A stretch of DNA of 64,000 nucleotides from Canna indica. Lineage: Eukaryota; Streptophyta; Magnoliopsida; Zingiberales; Cannaceae. The translations under genes and the position numbers were made by a program. Within the stretch, counting starts at the first letter, position 1; each line of letters starts with the position of its first letter. Under the pieces are notes generated by a model. It was not told the origin of the DNA. It searched no databases and saw nothing but the letters and a program-made list of their open reading frames with translations. Where the stretch lies: the NCBI GenBank assembly GCA_034359265.1, contig CP136898.1, positions 50,581,501 through 50,645,500 on the forward strand, given 5' to 3'. This document shows, in pieces, positions 24,150-36,115 of this stretch.

Positions 24150-25118
24150 AAGTAGAGGCTTCGGGTAATGTTACCACGAAATCGGCCTACCCTTTCCTTA
24201 ATTAGAAGCCGTGAATCTGTTGCTATGCATAATCAACAAATATGATCTGCTTTATGGAAATTGAAAATTCCTCCTAAGGTCACTCATTTTTGTTGACACC
24301 ACTCCTAAAACTTTAACACATCTTTTTCTCCGTTGCCCTTATACTTCATGTATTTGGAACAGCCTTCAAACCCAACTCCCATTCGATTTTTCCAAGCTCT
24401 ATAATTGGGCTAACGGGTCTTGTTTATTCAATATTGACTCTCATTCAGGAGTCTTTTCCTTTCACTGTATTATTGCATATAATGGTTCACCTGGTAAGCT
24501 ATGAATGAGAAGGTCCATTCCGTTAGGCAGCTTCCCCCCTCAAGCCTCGTGCCCCACATTATGTCCCATTGACGAGATTACTTGAGTCCCAGAATGTCTG
24601 AGGGTAATTTAAATCGACCAATCTACATTAAATAGATTCCCCCTGAGCTTGGTTACATTAAAATCAACTGTGATGGTTTTGTTCTACATTCTAATGCTGC
24701 TTTTTCTTTTATTGTTCGTGACTCCACATGAGTTTGTTTATATTCCGAAGCTTGCTACTTTCACGCTTCTTCTCTTGTGCAGGCCGAAGCTACGACCATA
24801 CTCAAGGGGCTTCAGTTTGCTGTTTACAATCACTCTAATGTTGAGATTGAATCAGATTGTGCTGTCCTTGTTGATTTAATCAGTTGCAAAGCTTTCTCTC
24901 CTATGTTGGATCTCAATTTAAAGCAAATTTATTTGCTTTTGCCACTCATTCAGTTTTGTAAATTCTCTTTTATTTTTCGAGAATGTAACAAAGCGGCCTA
25001 TTGGGCTGCAAATTATGCTAGACGGTCTAGGACGACAAATGTTTGGTCGTCTATTAGACCACCCGAGCTTAACAATGTGTTGTATTTTGACCTTTGCAGA
25101 TCTTTTAGCATCCGATAA
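24150..25118 (+). pseudogene. LINE zinc-finger linker and RNase H domain
   Basis: At 24150-24440 pieces of the zf-RVT linker appear in several frames (VTTKSAY, ALWKLKIPPKVTHF, LTHLFLRCPYTSCIWN). RNase H (RVT_3 type) starts near 24640: GYIKINCDG with the first Asp, QAEATTILKGLQFA with the Glu, ESDCAVLVDLI with the second Asp, RECNKAAYWAANYA at the end. A premature stop (TGA near 24728) and frameshifts are present. Confidence 0.78.
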
Positions 25119-25144
25119 GTATTTTTTTTTTCTGAAAAAAAAAA

Positions 25145-25902
25145 TATTATTTTAAAACATACAGATTGAGACCTTTGAATAGTACTTTTGCATGCATGGA
25201 ATTAAATAGATTGATGTTAACTAATGCATGGGCCATATATTTCAGAAACCTTGTTGTCTTGTAGACTTGTAATGTTATCTTATTTGGCTATAGAGCACAT
25301 TGTTTCACCTTTCCAAAAGGCATCTTACTTACATAGGAAGGGTCACAAGTCCCTTAACTTGTATTTAACATATAATTTCAAGGAAATAATTTGGTTTCTT
25401 AATTAATTTTGATGAGAGATATATACATCTATTGCTTGGCTAGCTAGCTATTGATTGAGAGGAACTGCATGAAGAACCGAAGAGAAATGTTAAATATTTT
25501 ATGAGAGTATAATAATAAATCAAACTCAAATAGTTGAATCAAACTAATTTCTGTGAGAGGTACTTTCTGATAACAAAATAATTTATGTGAGGAGTAATTT
25601 CTGATAACAAAGTAATCAAACTCAAATATTTGAATTAACTATAAATTTTTGTGAAGAGTAGAAGATGAAAAAGATAGAACCTGATAACAAAGTAATTTCT
25701 AATTTAGTTCAATAATTTTCGATTATGTTCAGTATGAAGACCTAAATGCAGCAAAAATTCGAGAGATAACATAATCAAGCAATCGATGGAAAGAGGGAAA
25801 GATGTGATACATCGGTTGTGATAGGGAAAGAGGGAAAAGAACGCGTCATTTTAGGGAAAAATGGAAAGCGATTGTATTGATGTATTTAGGAATATGTAAT
25901 AA
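25145..25902. other. Spacer between LINE and Helitron array
   Basis: AT-rich, with two near-copies of a short unit (TTTCTGATAACAAARTAAT with AAACTCAAATA nearby) at about 25500-25700. No gene seen. Confidence 0.35.
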
Positions 25903-25932
25903 CTAGTCGCGAGAACCCGCGCGTTGCACAAT

Positions 25933-25963
<31 letters not shown>

Positions 25964-26999
25964 AAAAAATTAAAAGTCATAATAAATAAAATTATCAAAA
26001 TTAGATTAAATTAAATTATAATTTAAATAATAATATCATACTCAAATAATTAAGAGTAATAATAAATATCATATATATGAAAATATATAAGTGTAAAAAA
26101 AGTAAATATTAATTTTATTTTATTTATTTATATAATTATAAAAGAAAAATATATATACACACATTTCTTATTAAATATGATTTTTATTGCTTAAAAATCG
26201 CCAAACACAATAATATATTTATAAATATTAAAAATTATATAAATTAAAACTCAATATAATTTATTTTTATACTTAAATGTCATAATCCACCTGAACACAA
26301 TAATATATAATTATTAAAAATTATATAAATTAAAACTCAATAAAATTTATTTTTATATTTAAATGTCATCATAATATTAACATTTCAATAATAAGAATTG
26401 AATTATTTTTTATTTCAATCTTTTCAATTGCACTATTCAATTTTAATTGTATAAAATAATATATTATATAACTATTATTTTATTCATTAATTATAATTTT
26501 ATTACAATATCTTATTCATATTTTTGTTTGCATGCTACTAAAATAAGTAAATTATAAAATTAAAATCTATGACTAGTAAAATAATAACCATTTTTAGGGT
26601 ATATAAAATAAAGATCCAATTATATAATAAATAACTACAGAAATTTAAAATATAATTTTCTAAAAATTCAATCGTAAACTTTTGTTTAACTAATAAGTTA
26701 AGGAATTATTTTTAATTATCTAATATATTTAAAATATATATCACTTGGTTAATATCATTTTATCACAATAAAAAAAAATTCACATTGCAAATTATATAAA
26801 TATATGATATTTATTATTACTCTTAATTATTTGGGTATAAATATTATTATTTAAAATTATAATTTAATTTAAATTAATTTTTATAATTTCATTTTTCATT
26901 ATTTTTTAATATAAAAGTGATGAATTTTATGAATAAACATTAAATAACATAAATATAAAGTAAATTCTACCAAGTAAAACCATATAGGAAATTTTAAAT

Positions 27000-28340
27000 T
27001 ATATAAATTTAAATAAACACAAAATGATATTTCATAAAGACAAAGCTAATAAAAAATAATTTTATACATTAAAAAATATTTTGAATAATTACTCAATAAA
27101 TCTATGATTATTACTATATAAAAAATACAAAAGTGCTAATAAAAAATAAACACAAAATGATATTTTAAAAGCACAAAGCAAAAAGAAATAATTTTATACA
27201 TAAAAAATATTTTGAATAATTACTCGATAAACCTATGCTTATTACCATAAAAAAATATGCTCGAATAATTAATATAAAAATATTAAAAAATAGAATAAAA
27301 TGTATAATTACAAAAGTTCAAAATGTTAATAAAATAGAAATATAGAATCAACATTAATATTTTGCTTCTTATATAATCATACACATTTATAGAGAGTTTT
27401 TTTTTAAGTTAAAAATCTTCTTTGTAACGATATAATTTATAATTTTAAAAATAAAAAGTTAAAACAATTATAATAAATTGATATAGATTTCAACAACCTA
27501 AATATATATTTAAAAATTTAAAAATAGTAATATTTTTATGGATAAAAATTAAATATAATATATATATATAATATAACAAATTTATACAAATTCGAAACTA
27601 AAATAATTAAATTGTTTTAAACTACATAAATATATTTGGTTTTGAAATACTATTAAAAACAAACTCAAGGAATGATATTTCAAAAACTCAAAATTAGTAT
27701 AAAAAATAATTCAATACATTAAAGAAAATATTTTTATCTACCAAATATATATATATATATGAAAAATCACAAAAAAAGTAATATTTTTATGAATACAAAT
27801 CAAATATAATATAGATTTAATGTAACAAATTAGAAACTAAAAAATCTAAATTTTTTAAACTACACAACAAATTGAAACAAATCAAAAAATAAAATTTATT
27901 TTTAACTACATAAAATTATTTGGTTTTGAAATATCATAGAAATAAATTGAAGAAATAAAATTTCAAAAACTCAAAAACTAATATAAAGTTTAATTCAATA
28001 CCTTAAAGAAAATATTTTTATCTACCATATATATATGAAAAATTACAAGAAGTAATATTTTTATGAATAAAAATCAAATATAATATAGATTTAGTGTAAC
28101 AAATTAAAAAAAAAAATCTAAATTATTTTAAACTACATAAAGTTATTTGGTTTTGTAATATTATAGAAACAAACTGAAGAAATGAAATTTTAAAAACTTA
28201 AAAACAAATATAATAATAATTCAATATATTAAATATTTTTTTTATTTGGTTTTGAAATACTATTTAAAACAAACTCAATAAATGAAATTTCAAAAACTTA
28301 AAAAATTAATATAAAAATAATTCAATACAATAAAAATTTA
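27000..28340. repeat. AT-rich imperfect tandem repeats in the H1 tail
   Basis: A unit of about 135 bp (AATAATTTTATACATWAAAAA..GAATAATTACTC) occurs at about 27050 and 27185. A unit of roughly 230-275 bp (TTTGGTTTTGAAATACTAT..CAAACTCAA..ATTTCAAAAACTCAAAA..ATCTACCA..GTAATATTTTTATGAAT) recurs at about 27637, 27912, 28146 and 28240. These lengthen the Helitron tail and carry no coding signal. Confidence 0.5.
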
Positions 28341-28859
28341 TTTTAATTATTTATTCAAAATAATAATAAATATAAAATATAAAACATCAAAAATAAACTA
28401 ATATAAAGAGATAGGAGACATATGTGAGAGAGAGAGAGGAGAAAAAGAAATGAAAAAAAAGAGAAAAATATATAAAATTAAGAAAAATCTCACTTTGTCA
28501 TTTATAATAAATCCAAAATAAAAAAATATATATATAAAATAGACTCACTCAAAGCACACGGATAAAAGTGAAAGCATTGAGAAGAACGTGAAATAGTTGT
28601 ATATTGTGGGGGGGGAGGGGGTGGGAGATAGAGAGTTGAGATCGAGCATTATCCATTTAATGTCCTCTATATCTATCATCCAACCCAACTCATACCTTTG
28701 TGCTCTAGCCTTTAGGTGTTGTAGAAAGATTTTAGATTAAGGACTAACTTAAATCTTAGGCGCTTGAGGCCTTTGTGGCCATCAGGTAAAGTTATGAAGG
28801 TAATATATACACCAACTTCAACTTGCTCCACCTTTTCATCTTTTGGTTCCTTGGCTCTA

Positions 28860-29613
28860 TAAGGTGCTCAGGATCAGATCGTGCTTGTAGCTAACAATGT
28901 CCTCATTGGTGTGGAGAAGGATGAATGCACCGATGTCGTAGTTGCATTTCGCCTCTCCCTTTTGACAGAGTTGCCCCAGCATGGCGGCGTGCTGGTCGCC
29001 GAGGTAGCCGATGCTGGGGATCCCCGTGAGCAGCCACCCGTAAGCGATGACATTGATCGACTCCGAGTTGGTGATCTAGGGCAGGATATGCATGGGTATT
29101 CTGAGGGCTTCGATGGTGGAGCGGTCTCACTCGAGGGTGTGTAGGTTCATGAGCTTGGTCCGAGAGGCGTTGGAGCAGTCCATCACATACACGCCTTTAG
29201 CGCTTCTCGTGAAGGTTCACGTTGCCACAGCCACCAGTAAGGTTCTAGATCATCCAAGTGTTCATGGTGCCAAACATGGCGTCGCCGAAGTCGATGACTT
29301 CGCGGATGACATCGACGTTCTCCATGAGCCAGAGGAGCTTGATGGCACTGAAGTAGGTGCTTATCGGGAGACCGCGGGTGGGAGCGAAGTGATCGCAACC
29401 GCCAAGGAATTGGTCGATGAGGCGGTGGCAAATAGTGCTGGTGCGTCCGTCCATCCACACGATCGTGTTGTAGAGGGGGAGGGCAGTGGAGTGGCTCTAG
29501 ACCAAGGTGGTCTCCTGCTAGTTGGTGAGGCCGATGGCGCGAAGGCCGGCGTCGACATTGTGGCCAGCGGCGGTGGCCTTGTCCATGGCCTTCGCCAAGC
29601 ACACCCGTACGCT
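28860..29613 (-). pseudogene. Captured glycerol kinase exon
   Basis: Read on the minus strand from a splice acceptor (TATATATATCCTGCAG, AG at 29615-29614) the exon gives SVRVCLAKAMDKATAAGHNVD, then AIGLTNQQETT, VWMDGRTSTICHRL, GLPISTYFSAIKLLWL, GDAMFGTMNTWMI, DCSNASRTKLMNLHTLE and GDQHAAMLGQLCQKGEAK. These are the diagnostic glycerol kinase (FGGY family, ATP-dependent phosphorylation of glycerol) motifs in order. Frameshifts and stops break it (for example after NTWMI). It ends near YKHDLILSTL at about 28860, so the C-terminal ATP-binding part is missing. The acceptor and neighbouring exon show genomic, not retro-, capture. Confidence 0.85.
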
Positions 29614-30499
29614 CTGCAGGATATATATACAATTTAGATTTATCGACCACAACTTCCGACGAGAAGGTGTGGTCGAAAATTTTCGTTATATTTCCGACGA
29701 CCCATAGCGTCGGAAAGAGTTACCGACAAAACTTTTCGACCAAAATGTGTCGAAAAATTATCATATTATTATCGATGAATTTTCGTCGAAAATTTGGTCG
29801 AAAATAATTTTCGACAAACTTTGTACTCGCAAGTTCGTCGGAAATATTAATGACATATTTTTATACTGAACTTATCGACCACAATTTCCGACGAAAATCC
29901 ATCGTCGAAAATTTTTGTTAAAGTTCTGGATTTATCGACCACAACTTTCGACGAGAAGATGTCGTCGAAAATTTTCGTTAGATTTCCGACGACTTTTTGC
30001 GTCGAAAATAATTACCGACAAAAATTTCCGACCAAAATGAGTCGGAAAATTATAAATTATTTTTCAAAAAAAAATAAAACCGGCGTGGGTAGGAGGGCGA
30101 GCGCGCGTGCCGTAGGAGGCAGGAGATTTCCCGCCTCCTACTCTTTGTTTTTAGAAGTCAACATGACTTCTTTGCCAATGCCCTAATCCTTTTGCTGCAT
30201 CTCTTCCTTCATCGTCCTTTCTTCCTTTCTTCCTTCCTTTTGCTGCGTCTCGGTGAAAGAGGTGAATCCGTCATCCTCGTCGTCGCCCACAGCTACCTGT
30301 TTGTCCCTCTCGTTCTCCCTCTCTTCCTCTCTTTGTCGTGCTGGAGAAAGGGGAATTCTCCCACACCTTGTTTTTGACCGCACAAAAGTCGACCGCGACG
30401 TGGCTGCTCTTCCTGTTCCCAGTCCATGCTTCCTCCGACTAATTCCTCCTTGGGATCTCCCCAAAGAGAGCTCTTATTAGCTCTGCTATGCTCTGCTCC

Positions 30500-30645
30500 G
30501 CTCTCATGGAGGACTACTGACCGAGGTCCTACAACAACGGTCCGATGCAGCTTGAGGTCTACGGAGGTCGGGCTGGGCCTCCCGCCTCCAGCCTCCACGA
30601 CTACCCCAGCTACAGCACCACTTCCTATTCATACGGCGGCTAGGG
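30500..30645 (+). pseudogene. DUF3511-like gene fragment in CACTA
   Basis: On the plus strand MEDY, a stop, then PRSYNNGPMQLEVYGGRAGPP and LHDYPSYSTTSYSYGG. This resembles the N-terminal half of small plant DUF3511 proteins (a MEDY/F start, a MQ(L/M)E(V/I)Y block and a (R/P)SYSTSY block). The conserved C-terminal half is absent and a TGA interrupts codon 5. The call is from memory. Confidence 0.5.
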
Positions 30646-30664
30646 CTCGAAAAGCATCAAGGAG

Positions 30665-30885
30665 AAGGTAGCCGCTCCTGCGCTGGTCCATCGCCGAGTC
30701 CGACGAGCCCACCGGTTCTGTTGCTGAAGAGCCCGGTGCTTCGTGAGTTGCAGCCGAATTCTTTACGGTGACGCTGCTGCCGGATGTCGTGGCGAAAGTG
30801 AGGGTCTCGGAGGAGAGGACGCCGTCGACGTTGGATCCGTCTCCGTAGGCGTAGTGGTACTAGCAGGTGACGATTCGGCGACGGA
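30665..30885 (-). pseudogene. Nepenthesin-like aspartic protease fragment in CACTA
   Basis: On the minus strand YHYAYGDGSNVDGVLSSETLTF, then, after a frameshift, EFGCNSRSTGLFSNRTGGLVGLGDGP. These are the flap region (YGDGS..GVL..ETLTF) and the GLVGLG block of plant A1-family aspartic proteases. Neither catalytic DTG/DSG is within the fragment. A stop sits just before the first motif. It lies back to back with the DUF3511-like piece, so the CACTA collected at least two unrelated gene parts. Confidence 0.7.
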
Positions 30886-31736
30886 GGCTGGGCGGCGCGG
30901 AGATGAGGAAGACATGCTGCAGTAAGTAGGCGGCGGTTGTAGAATGAACCCATGCATTTGAGAAGAAGATGTAATGTTACGTAAAGAGGGTTTTCATTTT
31001 AATGGTTGAGATTAAATGTTTCTTTTGATGGCTGAGATTTAATCAAGGAAATGAACGGCTGATATTAAATGTTTCTTTTGATGGTTGGGATGCAATGTTT
31101 GATTAATTAATTAATACTGAAACATCAAAGTGGAATGTTTTAAATTGTCGTATATGCTACTGAATTGTTACTATTACAGGACTAAGTGATGTTTTTATTT
31201 CGGATTATTATCATTTTTTAAAAAAAATCTTAAAATTTTCGCCGAAATTTCGACGACATGTCGTCGGAAATTACTGACGAACCTATTGTTGGAGATACGT
31301 ACGTTATGAAATTTAGTCGATAAGTCGTCAGAAAAGTAGTCGGTAATTATCAACCATAATTTTCGACAACATTTGTAGTCGGTAATTATCGAGGAGCTGC
31401 CGACACAACTTTTGTCGGTAGTTACCGAGAAACTACCGACAGTTTTTTGATTAAAACTTTGGTCGATAATTACCGACAATATTTTTTGTCGATAAACTAT
31501 CGGTATCCGTTTCGACCAAGGTTTTACCGACGCAAATATTAGCCTCGGTAACCGGTCGAAATTTGGTCAGTAAGTAATTGTTACCGACCAACTTTCGATC
31601 ACTTTTCGACTATAATGATCGTCTGAAATCGTCATATTTCTTGTAGTGATATCTCTGTTGGGTCGTGATCTACAAATGTCACCATTACACAGTCGTGGTT
31701 GATTAAATAGGAAGATAAATATGAAATAATTAATAC

Positions 31737-31830
31737 CAGTCTTCGGGGTAGAACTGGGTGAATTCGACTTGGTGGGAGGCGATGAGTAGTCGATGACCCC
31801 GGCATGATCGATCGATCCTATGAAGAGTTC
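31737..31830 (-). pseudogene. Captured glycerol kinase first exon
   Basis: The minus strand reads LFIGSID, then after an internal shift or deletion ASHQVEFTQFYPED, then a donor (ACTG/GTATTA at 31736-31735). Both motifs are from the N-terminus of glycerol kinase, directly before the part coded at 28860-29613. About ten residues that normally join the two (a WVEHDP block) are absent. The original intron between the exons now holds the CACTA. Confidence 0.72.
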
Positions 31831-34599
31831 TTCTGCAATCTATCTACCTAGCCTTTTGAAGTCTTGCAAGATCAAGAGTCGTGTGTTGTTGTGTGCGTGT
31901 GTTTGAGAGAGACAGTAATTGAGAGATAAATAGTACGTAACGGCTACAAATTAATTTGTGAGAGAGACATGGGGGAATAATTGAGGCAGAAAATTAATTG
32001 CCGTAAATTAATTAGAGAGTTACGTGTGTGAGTAAGTGTGTGAGTAAATTAATTAAGTAATTGAGAGAGAATGGAGGGGAGAGAGAAAAGTAATTTTAAA
32101 AAAATAGAAATTTATCAAAAACAAATAGAAAATTGTCAAAATTTTCTACAATTGCCATGCCAACATTGTCGGATTGTGAAAGTGTCACATGACTTCCTTG
32201 AATTGGAATCTTGCTTTTAAGTATACTAGTCGAACACCCACGCGTTGCGTAATTATATTTACACATAAATTATTTTTAAATAATTTAAGAAAATCACAAT
32301 AAAAATTATAAAAATTAAATTAAATTAAATTATACTTTAAATAAAAATATTAATACCAAATATCATATATGTGAAAAATTATAAATGTAGAGCACAATAA
32401 TAAATATTAACTTAATTTAATTTATATAATTATAAAATCAAAATATAGATTTCTTAGATATTATTTACATTTTTTACTTTAAATTTAAAACCCAAACAAA
32501 TAAATATATACAGAAAATGTAAAAATAAATAAATGAATTTAACTTATGAAAATTGATTATAATATTTGAATATGATAATTTTAATATTGATGGTTGAATT
32601 AGTTTTTAATTCGGTCTTTCCAAATTTTAATCGTATAAAATAATATATTTAATTTTTTATCCTTATAATATGTTTCTTTCTCAGATTAACTTAAATTTAA
32701 TTAAGTAGCTTAACTTAAAGTCAAGCTAAAGCCAAACTTCTTAAATTAACTTAACCAATCAAATTTTAGAAACATGTCTTTATATATATATATATTGCTT
32801 TAATATATATTATTAAAAATATTAATAATAATAAAAATAAAGTATATTATGAATAAATTATTTAAATAATTAAAGGAAAATATTGAATAAACTAAATTTC
32901 ACATTATAAATAATAATATATTCCAATTAGTAATTATAATATGAATATATAATTAATTAAAATGCTTTAAATTAAAAAATTTCTATTATGATTTAAAAGT
33001 TAATTTTAGTTTAATTCATTTTTTGTTGCAAATTTAAACTATGTACGAAAAAATTATGCAGAAAAAATGCATATTTCTAACACCAATTTGCTCATATTAT
33101 TTCCATTTTTTGTCGGAGTATTGTTTTAAATATATAAAAAATTGTAGTACTAATTAATTTTTAAATAAAAAGTCGAAAATATTTCAAAATAAATAATACT
33201 TTATATTAAAAATATATGACAAATACATAAAAATATACCAATTAAGTTTGTATAAGTATAGATAACTAATTCAAAAATAAAAAAAATCTAAATTAAATAC
33301 GTTTTATTCAAAAATAAAGGAAAGAAATCATATTTCAAAAGCACAAAACTAATACATCAAAAAATATTTTCAACAACTGTTTAGTAAATTTATAATTATT
33401 ACCATAAAAAATATAGGTTCGAAGATTAAACACAGAGAATATATATATAAAGTAAAATATCAATAAAATATAAATATAGAATTAACACAAATATTTTTGG
33501 GAAAAAAGACATGGATACAAAAATTATGCTTCTATATAATTGTATGCATCCATATTATAATATATTTATTTTTGAAGAGTAATTTTTTAATGAAAACAAT
33601 CATAATAATATTTTATATGCCAAAATCAAAGCAATTATTATAATTTTATTTAGATTTAAAAAATAAAAGATATATAAAAAAGTAAAATTGCAAAATAGTT
33701 AATATTTTTAGACGTGACAGAGAAAGCAATGAGTGAAGTAAATAATTACAATTAATTAATTAAATCAAATTTAAATATTTGTAGGTGCATAAGTACTAAA
33801 TTAATGCGAGAGCAACAATTGAAATTTTTAGAAAATTCAAATAGTTAATACTACTAATTATTTAATCTTATTATTAATCAAATTTAAATGTCAGATTTAA
33901 TTAATTTTTTAAAATTGATTTAGCAATTAAAATGATGCCACAAAAAACAAATGCACGGAGAGAGGAAAACGCCATTAATACTAATTTAAAAGAGAGGAAA
34001 CCAAAATCATAATTAATACTAAATTAAAGAATAAATTCAATCACTAAGTAGGCAATAAAAAATTTAATTAAAAATAAGTATTTTAAATGTGGAACTAAAA
34101 ATTCAATCCGTTATGAAGGTATTATTGATTTAAGTAGTTGATGGTAAAAAAAAAAAGTAGTTAACGTATTTAATACAATTTATTAAGAGGAATTAATACC
34201 ATTAATAATGTATTAATTAGGTAAAATAATTAAAGTTAATACAATGTATACTAATTAAAGTAGGCAACACCATTAATACAATTTAATTAGTAAATAATGC
34301 AAAATTGTTTAAATATGTAATTTTAATGTTATGGAATAAGTAGACAACGTAAAGTAAGCAACCGGAATTTAAGTAGGCAACAAAAAATAAATAGGCAATA
34401 TAATTAGAAGTATTTAATTATTTAAATAAATAAATAAGAAATTAATTAAAAAAATAAATAACCTAATCGGAAAAATGAATGTATAAACCAATTCCATATA
34501 TGATAATTACATTATTTTGCATGCATTGGAAATATAAATTTCTATATCGATTAAATATGTACATATATCCCAATTCTGTTTTCTTTTTATGGTTCTATT

Positions 34600-34960
34600 T
34601 TAACTTACAAATGACACATTAATCAAATGGCCACATTAATTATATGCATCGTGCATTTAATTACAAATGACCAATTACCATCATTTGTAATCAAATGGTC
34701 ATATTACAGGCACAATGCATTATAAATGGCAACATTAAAATCATATGGCCATTCAATTTTAATCTAAAAAGCAATGTTAATATCAGTTTATATGCATCGT
34801 GCATTAATTAAATTACAAAGGATCGCATTATATAGTATTATTTGTAGTCCAATTACTGTTTATTTTTTATCTCATTTTAATTACATGAATCGCAGCCACT
34901 TAATCTATTTTAATTACATTAGTTGCAAACTTGCAATGCCAAATCAAAACTCCAACTTTG
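34600..34960. repeat. Short imperfect repeats in the H2 tail
   Basis: ATCAAATGGCCACATTAAT.., GCATCGTGCATTAAT.. and ATTACAAATGACC-like strings recur two to four times in 360 bp, partly inverted. They lie just downstream of the captured CCR end in Helitron orientation. Origin unknown. Confidence 0.35.
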
Positions 34961-35000
34961 TTCTAAGGATTTATTGAAAGAAATCAAATATATACTTTAT

Positions 35001-35755
35001 TTAAGCACATTGATCAAATGACGATCTTGAATTATAAAGAGGGAACCAAGGGAGCCCGTGGGCCCGTGGCGGAGGAAGATCTCCTCCCTCCTGCAAGCAC
35101 TTCACAGTCTGCTGATGGCTTTGTTCGATGGGAGTAAACTCCAGTTCGAGATCTTGAATCCTCAAACTGCAAAACTTGTAAGGCTTCACCCGTGGATTCA
35201 CTACATCCGAGCACCTGCATAATTAAGCAAAACAGATACATTTAATATTTTTCCCTTTTCTATATTTAAGATAATTCATTTTAATTAAATTAGGAAATAG
35301 TATCATTTGGGCACGCGCACTTATCAGTAACCGGGTAATCTGGGAACATATCGCACAACATTTGGCGCAACTGGGAGCGATTAATGACCTCTCAATGCAG
35401 AGGTAGCGCCCGGAGGCCGCATGATTCTTGTACACCAATATGAGCACTTGAGCGATGTCTCTCACGTCCACGAATACTTACACCGCATTTCGGCAGGCCT
35501 TCGTTGCTGCCTTCTCCGCCATCACCTTCGCATAACAATACCGGTTCTGGTACCACTACATCATAAAATTAAACACAACCAAGTCGTAGATCTTACAAAT
35601 AAAAACCTTGGTGTTCTTGCATAATGTACTCGGGATCACTCCACCTGCTTTTTCATCTAACACTACGTCAGTGACATGAAGACAACACGGCAAATACATG
35701 TGGCTGCTGCTGTTCTTATGAAATTCTTCGTGCCCTCCACTGCATCGCACATCTT
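35001..35755 (-). pseudogene. Captured cinnamoyl-CoA reductase exons
   Basis: Three consecutive exon pieces lie on the minus strand. Exon a (about 35755-35607): AVEGTKNFIRTAAAT, RVVFMSLT, VVLDEKAG, CKNTK. Exon b (35555-35321): WYQNRYCYAKVMAEKAA (the YxxxK catalytic block of the SDR fold), VFVDVRDIAQVLILVY, ASGRYLCIE, MLCDMFPDYPVTDK. Exon c (from 35214): CSDVVNPRVKPYKF, LELEFTPIEQS, TVKCLQEGGDLP. Introns of 51 bp (35606-35556) and 106 bp (35320-35215) keep GT..AG and correct phase. CCR reduces hydroxycinnamoyl-CoA in lignin synthesis. The N-terminal NADP-binding half is missing, and a stop (in front of VFVDVRD) and a frameshift (after LCIE) make it non-functional. Confidence 0.85.
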
Positions 35756-36115
35756 CTTCTACATCACGTGGATGACTTCACCGATGAATTACAAAATGCC
35801 ATGAAAACCTAAATATTGGAGGAGTAAGTGAGTAACATATGATTATATATATATATTGAGAGAGCAGTAACTGAGAGAGAGAGGGGAGGAGGTGAAACGT
35901 ATGAGAGAGATAGCAATAATTGCAATTTAAAAATTAATTAAATTTGTAGATATTGTATTGAATTGGAGAGAGAAAATAAGTTGATAAAAGAAAAAAGAGG
36001 GAGGTGAAACGTGTGAGAGAGATATGAGAGAGGGAGCAGTTAATTAAATTGGAATTAATATTTAAAATCAGAAAATTTTTGGTAACAATCGTATTAAATT
36101 CGCAGGTAATATTAA

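Larger units (their letters stand above)
22960..25140 (+). mobile_element. 5'-truncated LINE (non-LTR retrotransposon)
   Basis: The copy keeps only the downstream half of ORF2: late RT, zinc-finger linker and RNase H, ending in an A-rich tail (CTGAAAAAAAAAA at about 25132-25143). It lacks ORF1, endonuclease and early RT, as expected from incomplete target-primed reverse transcription. The left boundary is approximate. Confidence 0.8.
29640..31648 (-). mobile_element. CACTA element inserted in the captured intron
   Basis: The right end is a clean CACTA terminus: the minus strand begins CACTACAAGAAATATGACG at 31648. Both flanks are packed with subterminal repeats (TCGGTAATTACCGAC-like, TTTCGACCAAAATG, CCGACGA), left about 29640-30060 and right about 31220-31640, as expected for Spm/CACTA. 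The left CACTA pentamer is missing, so that end is truncated and the 3-bp duplication cannot be checked. It lies between two captured glycerol kinase exons. No transposase is present; the interior carries foreign gene pieces. Confidence 0.75.
25903..32225 (-). mobile_element. Helitron-like element H1 with captured glycerol kinase
   Basis: The element reads on the minus strand. Its 3' end is at the left: a GC-rich GTGCAACGCGC stem-loop about 12 bases before a terminal CTAG (25903-25906), as in plant Helitrons. Its 5' end at 32225 reads TATACTTAAAAGCAAGATTCC (TC is degraded to TA) followed by the GTCATGTGACA block also seen at the 5' ends of H2 and H3. It contains captured glycerol kinase exons, an inserted CACTA, and a long AT-rich 3' tail homologous to the tails of H2 and H4 (shared AATAAATATCATATATGTG-like stretch). 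No Rep/helicase is seen, so it is non-autonomous. Confidence 0.68.

Noticed and set aside
28380..28545. Right end of H1 at about 28543 (TA-rich then GA).
   Set aside because: It lacks the GTGRCA block found at the other 5' ends, and the glycerol kinase exons on both sides of the CACTA place the 5' end at 32225.
29092..29637. 181-aa plus-strand ORF over the glycerol kinase block.
   Set aside because: It is the shadow of the minus-strand glycerol kinase exon; its own sequence has no known domain.
30183..30490. CT/GA-rich open frames inside the CACTA as coding.
   Set aside because: Low-complexity translation in all frames with no recognised motif; probably 5' UTR of a captured gene.
25903..32229. 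The GCGCGTTGCGC motif near CTAGT as a CRISPR-like or satellite repeat.
   Set aside because: It occurs only once per element, at the 3' terminus, with the spacing expected of a Helitron hairpin.
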